Part shown: positions 1-7,400 of the stretch, one piece after another
Layout: every line of letters starts with the position of its first letter
Numbering within the stretch: position 1 is the first letter of the stretch
Translations under genes and position numbers: made by a program
NCBI GenBank assembly: GCA_023433065.1
Contig: JAEZET010000004.1
Location: 124,001 to 188,000, forward strand
Direction of reading: 5' to 3'
Source: Cyanobacteria bacterium OH_CBrB_359
GTDB taxonomy: Bacteria; Cyanobacteriota; Vampirovibrionia; Gastranaerophilales; Gastranaerophilaceae
Length of the DNA stretch: 64,000 nucleotides
The notes under the pieces: generated by a model
Databases searched by the model: none
What the model saw: only the letters and a program-made list of their open reading frames with translations
Told to the model about the DNA's origin: nothing

Positions 1-209
1 CTGAAGAAATAACTCCAGTGACTTTTTCAAAAGATTTAAGAAGGTTTTGTGTTGATAATAAAGATGACAAATTAACAGACTATTCTAAAATAAGCTTATT
101 AACTAAAGAATTAGAAAGTAAATTCTTACAAGCACATCAATATGGTTCTTCTTATGAGAGTTATAATCAGGTATCAAGTCTTATTGACAATTATTTCAAA
201 AACGACTAA
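1..209 (+). CDS. C-terminal end of an unknown protein (5' partial)
   Basis: The reading frame is already open at the window edge (first full codon at base 3) and ends with TAA at 207-209, so this is the last ~68 codons of a longer gene. The tail is charged and probably helical, with no motif I recognise. It stops 11 bp before the next gene on the same strand, so the two are probably co-transcribed. A GTG at 18 could serve as a start, but it has no Shine-Dalgarno sequence. Confidence 0.5.
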   Translation, partial: EEITPVTFSKDLRRFCVDNKDDKLTDYSKISLLTKELESKFLQAHQYGSSYESYNQVSSLIDNYFKND

Positions 210-220
210 GAAAGTTATAT

Positions 221-1807
221 ATGCAAGTTAACAAAGATTTATTCAAAGATTTTCAATTAATAAAGAACAATAGTAGCATTAGTTCTGTTAATAACAGCGT
301 AAATAATATTAAAACAGATACAACTCCCAAAGAGATTCAAAAAAACTCTAAATCCGCAATATATGTTTTATCCGGAATTGTTGCTTTTGGAGCTATTATT
401 GGCGGTATTGCCTATTCAGCAAAAAAAGGCAGAAAAATTAAAAATTCACCTATAGAAAAAGTTATTCCTGATAATTTAAAAATAATTGACAAAGATTTTA
501 AAGACTCAATAATTCGAGGACTAAGAGAAAAATTTGGAATAAAAACGGTTAAAATTGCTGATTTAAATTCCATAGTAGGCCCTGAAGAATTTTTAGATTT
601 AGTAAAAAAATACTCAATTAACGATTACCGAATATCTTCTGATTTTGTTGTTGATATGCAAGGAGCAGCTGACAGAAAATTATATGAAAGATCTTTAAAA
701 AACTGGCCTCTTGATAAATTAGAAACTTACTATAAACCGATAAAAAATGGAAAATTTAGAATATCATTACATACACATTCAAATTTCTCGGACGGTAAAG
801 CTACATCTTTTGAATTCATTGAAAGTGCAAGAAAATATGCGGATAAAGTTGCAAGATTAAATCCTGATGACGGGAAACCACCTTTTTTAGTAGCTCTTAC
901 TGACCATGATAATGTAGACGGCTGTCAGGAGATTATAAAAATAATCTCTCAAAATCCTGAAAAATATAAAAATCTTAAATTTGTATCAGGTTGTGAGTTT
1001 AGTGTCAAAAATAAAGTTTATAGAAAAACTTCAAACTCAATGTTCCAAGAATATATTATTAACCATGATTTAACGGGCCTTGCGCTAAACCCGTTTGATG
1101 AAAAACTAATAAAAATGCTAAATGACTTAAAAAATGCAAGAGAAAAAACATTACGTGACTTTCTGAAAACATTTCAAAATCCCTTAGATAAACATCAATA
1201 CACACTTGAAGAATTGGTAGAAGAACAAAGCAAAGAAAATGGTTTCAAATCTGATAAAAGAACTCTTCAAACAAGGTCCGGGGTTGTTTATGTAAGGCAT
1301 GCAATAGAATGTTTGCAAAATAAAATTAAACAGTCTTATAACCAAAATAACAGACCTTACGAAGATATAATAAATTATTTAAGAAATAAGATTGATGAAC
1401 TTGATAAAACAGATATTCCTGATATTGAAAAAGTAATTAATACTGTAAAAGAGAACAAAGGTTTTACTTCTCTTACTCACCCTATGAAAAGTTTTTGGGG
1501 AGATCTTGATGCAGTGAATCTGACAGAATTGAAAAGAAAAGGAGTAGACGGCATTGAGGCTTACCAGCAGTATAGTCCTTCAAAATACTATGAGCTGAAA
1601 GAATACCACCAAAATAATACCAGTCCGTTTTATGCACAATCCCCTAATGAAATTGCAAAAAAATTGATGAATTATTATGAAAGTTTTGCCAAGAAAAATG
1701 ATATGTTTATATCAGGTGGCACAGATTGCCATGAAAAGACTCAGATTTTTAGCAGAGAACCGGCTATTAGCCAAGAATTATTAGACTTACTGTTAAATTC
1801 AGACTGA
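221..1807 (+). CDS. Membrane-anchored PHP-domain metal-dependent hydrolase
   Basis: A 528-residue protein with a PHP (polymerase and histidinol phosphatase) domain. The HTH of motif I is at 185-187, in a context that ends SDG; the motif with TDHD is at 228-231; a likely metal-binding Glu is at 260. Near the C-terminus are a TH-P motif around 427 and a GGTDCH motif around 504. PHP enzymes hydrolyse phosphoesters with a two- or three-metal centre; the substrate here is unknown. A single membrane segment at about 46-66, after a Ser/Asn-rich leader of ~45 residues, suggests an anchored enzyme. A long insertion of about 130 residues lies between the motif halves. It ends 2 bp from the convergent HAD gene, which also carries a single membrane segment. 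Family confidence is good, role unknown. Confidence 0.75.
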   Translation: MQVNKDLFKDFQLIKNNSSISSVNNSVNNIKTDTTPKEIQKNSKSAIYVLSGIVAFGAIIGGIAYSAKKGRKIKNSPIEKVIPDNLKIIDKDFKDSIIRGLREKFGIKTVKIADLNSIVGPEEFLDLVKKYSINDYRISSDFVVDMQGAADRKLYERSLKNWPLDKLETYYKPIKNGKFRISLHTHSNFSDGKATSFEFIESARKYADKVARLNPDDGKPPFLVALTDHDNVDGCQEIIKIISQNPEKYKNLKFVSGCEFSVKNKVYRKTSNSMFQEYIINHDLTGLALNPFDEKLIKMLNDLKNAREKTLRDFLKTFQNPLDKHQYTLEELVEEQSKENGFKSDKRTLQTRSGVVYVRHAIECLQNKIKQSYNQNNRPYEDIINYLRNKIDELDKTDIPDIEKVINTVKENKGFTSLTHPMKSFWGDLDAVNLTELKRKGVDGIEAYQQYSPSKYYELKEYHQNNTSPFYAQSPNEIAKKLMNYYESFAKKNDMFISGGTDCHEKTQIFSREPAISQELLDLLLNSD

Positions 1808-1809
1808 TA

Positions 1810-3339
1810 TTATTTATTGATTAATGATAAATTACTGAAAATTTTTGGCCCATTATGATTTTGAAAAGTATAAAAATTATTTGTATTTATAAAATTTTCC
1901 TTGTTTGAATTTCTTGATTGTATTAATTTTAAAGCACTTATAATGCCTGCAGAAAGAGCTAGTGCCGCTATTATTAATTTGTTTTTATTTGTTTTTACTG
2001 ATTTATCGGATATATTAACGAGACTAAGTTCTTTATTTATCTGAGGATTAAGACCTTCCGCAAGCTTTGCAGCAAAAACTTGATTTTGTGATGCATAATT
2101 TTTAATTGCCGTCTTTATTCCATCCAATAATCCTGAAGGATTTTCACATGTTTCACTTTTTATATTGATAAACTTTACTATCCCATCATGATTAAATAAA
2201 GGGAAAAATTCCTTAAAACAAGCCAGTTTATCATATTTTGTATCACTTGCATTATCAACAATAATTGCTGTTAAAGGAAGATTATCCATTTCCTTTTGCA
2301 TAGCCGGTGAGTGTTTTAGATATTCAAAGGCTTGCCTGATTTGTTCTTGCAAAACATCAGAAGAACCGTCCCAACTTTTTACAGGAAAATCTCCATATTT
2401 TGATACATCAATATATCGAAACAGATTCAACATTTCTTTGTCATTACCGGAGTCACCGGCTATAATAACTAAATCGTTATCTTTAAGCGCTTTTGAGACA
2501 GCTTTTTTAGTATCAAATAATTTTGTAAGAGTTTCATCTTTAATTTTTGGAGTAATATTAATGATTTTATAGCCGCCGTTATAATCGCCTTTACAATCAA
2601 TGTTTATAGCCGTATTAATATTATGAAAAGACAATTTTTTAGTTATTTCATCAACAATTTCAGATATTTGCTCGTCAGAAGTTTTATCAGAAAATGCAAG
2701 GTTGAAATGCAAATGCTCGTTAGTTCTTATTGATGCAAAATTATCAATATTTGTCTTATTTAAAGCTTGTAATTCATCCTCTATTGATAATCCGGGATAT
2801 TCTTTTTTTGTGTTATTTACCTTCGATTCTATAACTTCAAAACCTTTATTCTGCAATATTTTATTGGTAAACTTTTTTATTTTAGTAATATTCCACCCTG
2901 ATAAAGTTTCGATTTCGGATTCTTTTTCTTTTGCTAAATCTGCAAATACATACTTGATACCATTACCTTTTTTTTCTAAAACATCGGCTCCATTTGATGT
3001 AATCAAAAATTTTGGCATCGGAAAATCTAATTCTTTTGGGATATTTCCAATATTATGTTTAAACTCATAATAATTCCTTCCGGAAGTTATTATCAGCTCT
3101 AATTTTTCTTTCATCTGCCTTAAAAAATCAGAAAAAGGAGCAAAAACTTTTTTAAATAATTCTTCATCAAAAGGCTTTTCTTTAGTCCCTAAAACTTTGT
3201 GGTTAAACTCTCTTGGCATAAAAGTGTTATCGTAGTCAAAATATAATTGGCAATTTCCTGCTCCAAATGAAACCTTATGATTATATTTTGGCAGTCGGCT
3301 TATGCTGTTTTCTGACTTAATTTTTATATTCAAAAGCAA
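1810..3339 (-). CDS. HAD-superfamily (Cof/sucrose-phosphatase-like) hydrolase with C-terminal membrane segment
   Basis: 509 residues. HAD motif I is DYDNT (Asp35 and Asp37), motif II is the TSGR stretch near 82-85, and motif IV is GDSGND near 295, so the catalytic set for a phosphatase of the IIB (Cof-like) type is present. The cap is unusually large. A hydrophobic segment near 455-475 could anchor the C-terminus. The start is TTG with AAGGGG just upstream. The N-terminus carries a VSFGA segment at 23-27, a pattern shared by several unknown proteins in this window. It is convergent with the PHP gene, with the stops 2 bp apart. The substrate is unknown. Confidence 0.7.
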   Translation of the reverse strand: MLLNIKIKSENSISRLPKYNHKVSFGAGNCQLYFDYDNTFMPREFNHKVLGTKEKPFDEELFKKVFAPFSDFLRQMKEKLELIITSGRNYYEFKHNIGNIPKELDFPMPKFLITSNGADVLEKKGNGIKYVFADLAKEKESEIETLSGWNITKIKKFTNKILQNKGFEVIESKVNNTKKEYPGLSIEDELQALNKTNIDNFASIRTNEHLHFNLAFSDKTSDEQISEIVDEITKKLSFHNINTAINIDCKGDYNGGYKIINITPKIKDETLTKLFDTKKAVSKALKDNDLVIIAGDSGNDKEMLNLFRYIDVSKYGDFPVKSWDGSSDVLQEQIRQAFEYLKHSPAMQKEMDNLPLTAIIVDNASDTKYDKLACFKEFFPLFNHDGIVKFINIKSETCENPSGLLDGIKTAIKNYASQNQVFAAKLAEGLNPQINKELSLVNISDKSVKTNKNKLIIAALALSAGIISALKLIQSRNSNKENFINTNNFYTFQNHNGPKIFSNLSLINK

Positions 3340-3466
3340 ATAACCCCTTTTTTATCATAAGCATAAAAACTTATACTCAATTTTTTTTGCCAATTTAGGT
3401 AAATATTTCTAGAAAAATTAAAACGTATGAATCTAATAGAAATTACAAAATTAATTATATTATAAG

Positions 3467-3586
3467 ATGCCAAAAGATTTAAAAGAATTTATGCTGGCTA
3501 AATTCAACTATCAGGGTTTGATGTTGATTAATGTAAAAAGAAAGTTTATATATTCTTTTGCTGATATTTTAAGAGAAAAACTTTAG
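3467..3586 (+). CDS. Possible 39-residue ORF or gene remnant
   Basis: An ATG-to-TAG frame of 40 codons lies in an otherwise gene-poor 750-bp stretch. There is no good ribosome-binding site and I recognise no family. It sits among other fragments, so it is more likely debris than a working gene. Confidence 0.15.
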   Translation: MPKDLKEFMLAKFNYQGLMLINVKRKFIYSFADILREKL

Positions 3587-3661
3587 GAATAATCTTTTAA
3601 TAAGACATGATTCCTATTTATAGTAACCCAACACCCATCACCTGAAGAAGAAGCAGAATTG

Positions 3662-3871
3662 TTATTTGAATTTAGAAGTTTTTAAAGGATTACTATTAAT
3701 ATAGGTTTTTAATGCTGTGGCTCTATTGTTCCAGCCTTTTAAAAATACTTTTTGAGATGGTTTTGCTTCTGCGAACTCTTTATATTTTTGCAGTCTTAAA
3801 TAGAGATATTTGTTAACATCTCCATTGCTTTGATTTAAGAGGGTTTGAGCTCTGCTAAAAGATGCTCTAAT
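3662..3871 (-). pseudogene. C-terminal fragment of an unknown gene
   Basis: On the minus strand a frame of about 69 codons runs from a stop at 3872-3874 to TAA at 3662-3664 with no start codon. Its composition is protein-like: charged, with helical stretches rich in Lys, Gln and Leu, and ending in a basic tail. It overlaps the recombinase remnant on the other strand by only a few bases. I read it as the 3' end of a gene whose front was lost. The family is not recognised. Confidence 0.3.
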
Positions 3872-3964
3872 CTAAAATTCTTATCATCAGATTTAACAGA
3901 ACAAATCTTGGACGGAACGCAGCTTAAAAATTTGAGTGTAAAAAAGTTATTGAGTAAAGCTTAA
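3863..3964 (+). pseudogene. C-terminal fragment of a large serine recombinase (phage/ICE integrase type)
   Basis: The frame ending at TAA 3962-3964 encodes LSSDLTEQILDGTQLKNLSV followed by a Lys/Leu-rich tail. This matches the well-known closing motif of many large serine recombinases, of the form 'LAPDIxEAILDGxQPxxLTL'. An in-frame stop about 40 bp further upstream closes the frame and no start is present. It indicates that an integrative element once ended or was excised here. No matching attachment site or catalytic domain remains in the window. Confidence 0.5.
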
Positions 3965-4085
3965 ACATAAACTTAATAGAAATAAAAGATGACAAGAATA
4001 TTGGAATTATTATGTGGGAATTTACAATCCGGTCATTATGCTGGCTTAGTAAGTTAAGTATGTAGTTTCGAGAAAATATTTTACT

Positions 4086-6038
4086 CTATACCTTTTTCAA
4101 ATAAAGTGCAATTATATTTGCAAATGATTCAAGCAACCTTTGTTGGTCGGGTGATAAGAATTTATCTTGTTCAATGGTTGTGAACCCACATACGCCAAGA
4201 GTAATTTCCTCGGCTTTTAAAGGCATATAGTGCCATTTAGCAGATGAAAGAGTTTGAGTGTTTTTGCCAGCAGGTAACCCGTTTTTATAAACCCAAGCTG
4301 CAACGGCTTGTTCTTTTTCATTAAATTCGAGTTCACCTTGTTTTTGTTCAATTTTCAATTGATTATTTTCATCTGGCAAAAGAATTACAACATTACATTT
4401 AAAAGTGTCTGCCATATGTTCTGAAGCTTTTTCAATAATCTCAGAGGTATTTTTTAAAGTCATTATTTCTCTACTAAATGAATAGAGCGCAGATATAAAG
4501 TTCTCTCTATGCCTTGTGGTTTCTGTTTGCCACCTTATGCCTTTAGATAAAAGGCTTATGATAAGTGAAATAGTTATAAATACAAAAAAGCTTGGAAGAT
4601 ATTTTATATCACCGACTGCAAATGTCAAATATGGAGGAATTAAAAAGAAATCAAAGCAGGCAACCGCAACAAAAGCGGTAAAAAGCCCGACCCTTGTTTC
4701 CCAAAAAATACTACTAATCACTACTGGAAGCAAAAGCAACATACCAATATTAAAAGGTTCAAGCCAATGACGCATATAGTAACCGATTGCGACTATTACA
4801 GCTACACTTAAAAAGCTGATTAAATAGGGCTTGTAATCTTCTTTATGAATTTTAAGTTTTTGAAATGCAGGTTTTTGTTTATCACCACCGACTACAAGTA
4901 AATTAATATTACTTGTTTTTTTAGCTAATTCATTCAAGACAGAGCCTTTGAAAATTTCATCAATTCTTGAACGGTGAGAATGCCCTGTAACGATGAGAGT
5001 AACGTTGTTTTCTTTTGCAAAGTTAATTATTTCATCAGCAATTATATTTCCGCTTAAAGATACAACTTTAGCGCCGAGTTCTTCTGCAAGCCTGATATTT
5101 TTATTAAGCTGTGTTCTTGCCTGTTGTGAAATTTCAACCTGTTGGCGGGTTGATTCAACATAAACCGCATACCACTCTGCGTCCAGGTCTAAAGCCATTC
5201 TATGGGCGACTCTTAAAAGGTTTTCAGATGTAGGACTTGCACTGAAACCAACAAGCAACCTTGAACCGACTGGCCAAGGGGTTGTTATGGCATATTTTTT
5301 CTTATAAGAAACTATATCTTCATCAACTCTTTTTGCGGTGTATCTTAATGATAATTCTCTTAAAGCAAGCAGATTGCCTTTTTTAAAGAAATTTTGCATA
5401 GCCTGTTTTGCTTTTTGAGGGATATAAACTTTGCCTTCTTTAAGTCTTTCAAGCAGCTTTTCAGGGGTAAGGTCAATAAGTTCAATTTCATCAGCCAGTT
5501 CTAATATAGTATCAGGAACTGTTTCGTGGATCTTAACCGTAGAAACCTGCTGAACTACATCAATCAAACTTTCTATATGCTGAATATTCAACGTCGTAAA
5601 AACATTAATCCCTGCGTTTAATAGCTCTTCAACGTCCTGATAGCGTTTTTTGTGCCTTGAGCCTGAAATATTAGTATGAGCAAGTTCATCCACTATAACG
5701 AGTTGCGGTTTTAGTTCAAGGATCTTGTCTAAATCCATTTCTTCAAGCTTTATCCCGTTATATTCAATGACTTTTTTGGGCATAACGGTGAGTCCTTCTA
5801 GTAAAGCTTGCGTTTCAGCTCTGCCATGGGTTTCAACAACTCCGATGACAGCATTTATTCCGCTTTTAGCTGCAACCCTTGTTTCTTGAAGCATATGATA
5901 AGTCTTGCCGACACCCGCGCAAAAACCCAAAAAGATTTTTAAATGACCTCTGGTGTCAGTTTTTTCAGCTTCTTCATCCGCTTTAATTCTTCTTAAGAAT
6001 TCCTCTGGATTCGGGCGATTATCGTCTGTCATAAGCAC
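4086..6038 (-). CDS. kdpD: KdpD-like sensor lacking the histidine kinase domain
   Basis: 650 residues. The order is: KdpD N-terminal domain with Walker A GFCAGVGKT (38-46) and Walker B LVIVDELAHTN (113-123); a universal-stress-protein domain from about 255 to 375; four hydrophobic segments of the KdpD/DUF4118 type (about 400-500); then a GAF-like domain to the last residue. The dimerisation/His-phosphorylation and ATPase domains that normally complete a ~900-residue KdpD are absent, and the protein ends naturally with a stop. Cyanobacterial KdpD proteins are also known to lack the transmitter domain, though most are shorter. No kdpE is adjacent. The real start is probably the ATG at 6032 (third codon), which has AAAGG 8 bp upstream. 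The frame overlaps the preceding gene by up to 20 bp, so translation is likely coupled. Confidence 0.85.
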   Translation of the reverse strand: MLMTDDNRPNPEEFLRRIKADEEAEKTDTRGHLKIFLGFCAGVGKTYHMLQETRVAAKSGINAVIGVVETHGRAETQALLEGLTVMPKKVIEYNGIKLEEMDLDKILELKPQLVIVDELAHTNISGSRHKKRYQDVEELLNAGINVFTTLNIQHIESLIDVVQQVSTVKIHETVPDTILELADEIELIDLTPEKLLERLKEGKVYIPQKAKQAMQNFFKKGNLLALRELSLRYTAKRVDEDIVSYKKKYAITTPWPVGSRLLVGFSASPTSENLLRVAHRMALDLDAEWYAVYVESTRQQVEISQQARTQLNKNIRLAEELGAKVVSLSGNIIADEIINFAKENNVTLIVTGHSHRSRIDEIFKGSVLNELAKKTSNINLLVVGGDKQKPAFQKLKIHKEDYKPYLISFLSVAVIVAIGYYMRHWLEPFNIGMLLLLPVVISSIFWETRVGLFTAFVAVACFDFFLIPPYLTFAVGDIKYLPSFFVFITISLIISLLSKGIRWQTETTRHRENFISALYSFSREIMTLKNTSEIIEKASEHMADTFKCNVVILLPDENNQLKIEQKQGELEFNEKEQAVAAWVYKNGLPAGKNTQTLSSAKWHYMPLKAEEITLGVCGFTTIEQDKFLSPDQQRLLESFANIIALYLKKV

Positions 6039-6714
6039 TGCCTTTGTAGTTATACATTCTATTTAAGGAATATCCGACAAAATTGTCTATAGGTTTAACA
6101 GCTACAGCAAGGGTTAAAAGCCCTACCCCTGATAAACCCAGTTGTCTGTATTTGATTGATTTTTGTCTGTTTAATAAACTCAAAATATTTATATTATCTA
6201 AAGAATTTTTTATATTCTGTTTTATTTTTTCAGGGATTATATTTATAAGTTTATTTGATGTCTTTCGTGCTGCCCTAACAAGTAAGTCAGGCAACAAAAA
6301 ATTTGCAAGTACTTGAGAAATAAATTCTTTTGACACATTATGTTGTTTTTCCTGTTCGTTTTTAGCAGTAAAAGCACTAAACAAAACAGAAATTATTGTA
6401 TAAATAACAGATGGTATCAATGACAATTTAACAAGTAATGCACTTAAGATAGGTCTTAAGGCTTCACCTACGTTACTTGTATAAGCAAATGCTTTTAAAG
6501 GTATTTTGTCTGTTTTCTTGAACCCATCATTTTTTGCTTGTTGATTTTGGTTAAAGGTTACTTTGTCTTCTTCAAGCTGCCTATAAAGGTTCTTATAGAT
6601 ACCTTTTCTTTGCCTTGAACATTTAATTGCACTTTCCGCCTGTCTATCTGAATCAAGCGTTCTGTATAAATCCTTATAAATACCTTTTTTATCTGAATAT
6701 ATTGAATTTGCCAT
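6019..6714 (-). CDS. Unknown protein inside the kdp operon (gene X), with an N-terminal GIYK-LYR repeat
   Basis: I start this at the ATG at 6714, which has an AAAGG-type site 7 bp upstream. The frame stays open to a GTG at 6777, but that upstream part is encoded by a palindromic repeat and is unlikely to be translated. The ~231-residue product carries two copies of a short motif, GIYKDLYRTL and GIYKNLYRQL, near its N-terminus, then two or three hydrophobic stretches (about 70-120 and 190-215). It lies between kdpC and kdpD, where some cyanobacteria carry an extra small gene, but I cannot show homology. It is probably a membrane-associated accessory or link to KdpD; function not known. Confidence 0.6.
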   Translation of the reverse strand: MANSIYSDKKGIYKDLYRTLDSDRQAESAIKCSRQRKGIYKNLYRQLEEDKVTFNQNQQAKNDGFKKTDKIPLKAFAYTSNVGEALRPILSALLVKLSLIPSVIYTIISVLFSAFTAKNEQEKQHNVSKEFISQVLANFLLPDLLVRAARKTSNKLINIIPEKIKQNIKNSLDNINILSLLNRQKSIKYRQLGLSGVGLLTLAVAVKPIDNFVGYSLNRMYNYKGSAYDRR

Positions 6715-6736
6715 TTTGTTTACCTTTTCTTGTATT

Positions 6737-6810
6737 ACGTCACCCTGAACTCGTTTCAGGGTCGCATAGTCATTCACTTATGAGATGCTGAAACAAGTTC
6801 AGCATGACGT
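6737..6810. repeat. Composite palindromic repeat (REP-like) at the kdpC 3' end
   Basis: The outer arms are ACGTCA (6737-6742) and TGACGT (6805-6810). Inside are two hairpins: ACCCTGAA paired with TTTCAGGGT and ATGCTGAA paired with TTCAGCAT. The element encodes the HAELVSAS-type peptide known as a by-product of such repeats in many bacterial genomes. It covers the kdpC stop and the region before gene X. A second, eroded member is at 20180-20283. Confidence 0.7.
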
Positions 6811-7391
6811 TTAGGTTGTTTGCTTTTATTATCAAGAGCAATATTTAATTTGAGAACATTTACACCTTTTTGTCCCCATAACCCTAAAAAATCATCATCA
6901 ATATTTTTGCTGATTAATGTATTAACCTGTTCAATTTTTAGGCGCCTGATTTTAGCAATTCTATCAGCTTGAATTTTTGCGTTTTCTATACTTATATGTG
7001 GGTCTAATCCGCTTGCTGAAGCTAAAACCATATCGGCAGGGATTTTAGTGTTATTATTTATATTATTATTTTGCTTTGATTCGTTAATTCTATTTTGTGT
7101 TTGTTCTATTAACTTTTTACTGGTAGGTCCTAAATTACTTGCCCCAGAAGATGAAGCGTTATAATCAACAGCAGAAGGGCGACTATTAAAATATTCAGGG
7201 GTATCAAACTTCTGCCCAATAAGAATTGAACCTATAACTTTACCGTCTTTTTCTATAAGGCTACCGTTTGCTTTGTCTTTCATTGTAAGCTGAGCAATTC
7301 CTGTAACACATAGCGGATAAATTATCCCTAAGATTACTGCAAAACCTATAAATACCTTTATTGCTGTTATTAATTCTTTTTTTATATTCAT
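6774..7391 (-). CDS. kdpC: Potassium-transporting ATPase subunit KdpC
   Basis: 205 residues, with one N-terminal membrane segment (about 10-32) followed by the periplasmic domain typical of KdpC. Diagnostic stretches are the SRPSAVDYNASSSGASNLGP region and SASGLDPHIS. KdpC is the small subunit that stabilises the KdpFABC potassium pump. The last ~13 residues (KRHAELVSASHK) are not KdpC: they are read from a palindromic repeat inserted at the 3' end, replacing the native stop. Lies 9 bp after kdpB. Confidence 0.93.
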   Translation of the reverse strand: MNIKKELITAIKVFIGFAVILGIIYPLCVTGIAQLTMKDKANGSLIEKDGKVIGSILIGQKFDTPEYFNSRPSAVDYNASSSGASNLGPTSKKLIEQTQNRINESKQNNNINNNTKIPADMVLASASGLDPHISIENAKIQADRIAKIRRLKIEQVNTLISKNIDDDFLGLWGQKGVNVLKLNIALDNKSKQPKRHAELVSASHK

Positions 7392-7400
7392 AATTCCGTC

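Larger units (their letters stand above)
3340..4085. other. Gene-poor stretch with remnants
   Basis: There is no intact gene between the HAD hydrolase and the end of kdpD. It holds the fragments listed separately (3467-3586, 3662-3871, 3863-3964) and a 20-codon plus-strand tail ending near 3686. Their mixed strands and broken frames point to repeated insertion and deletion rather than to regulatory DNA. Confidence 0.5.
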
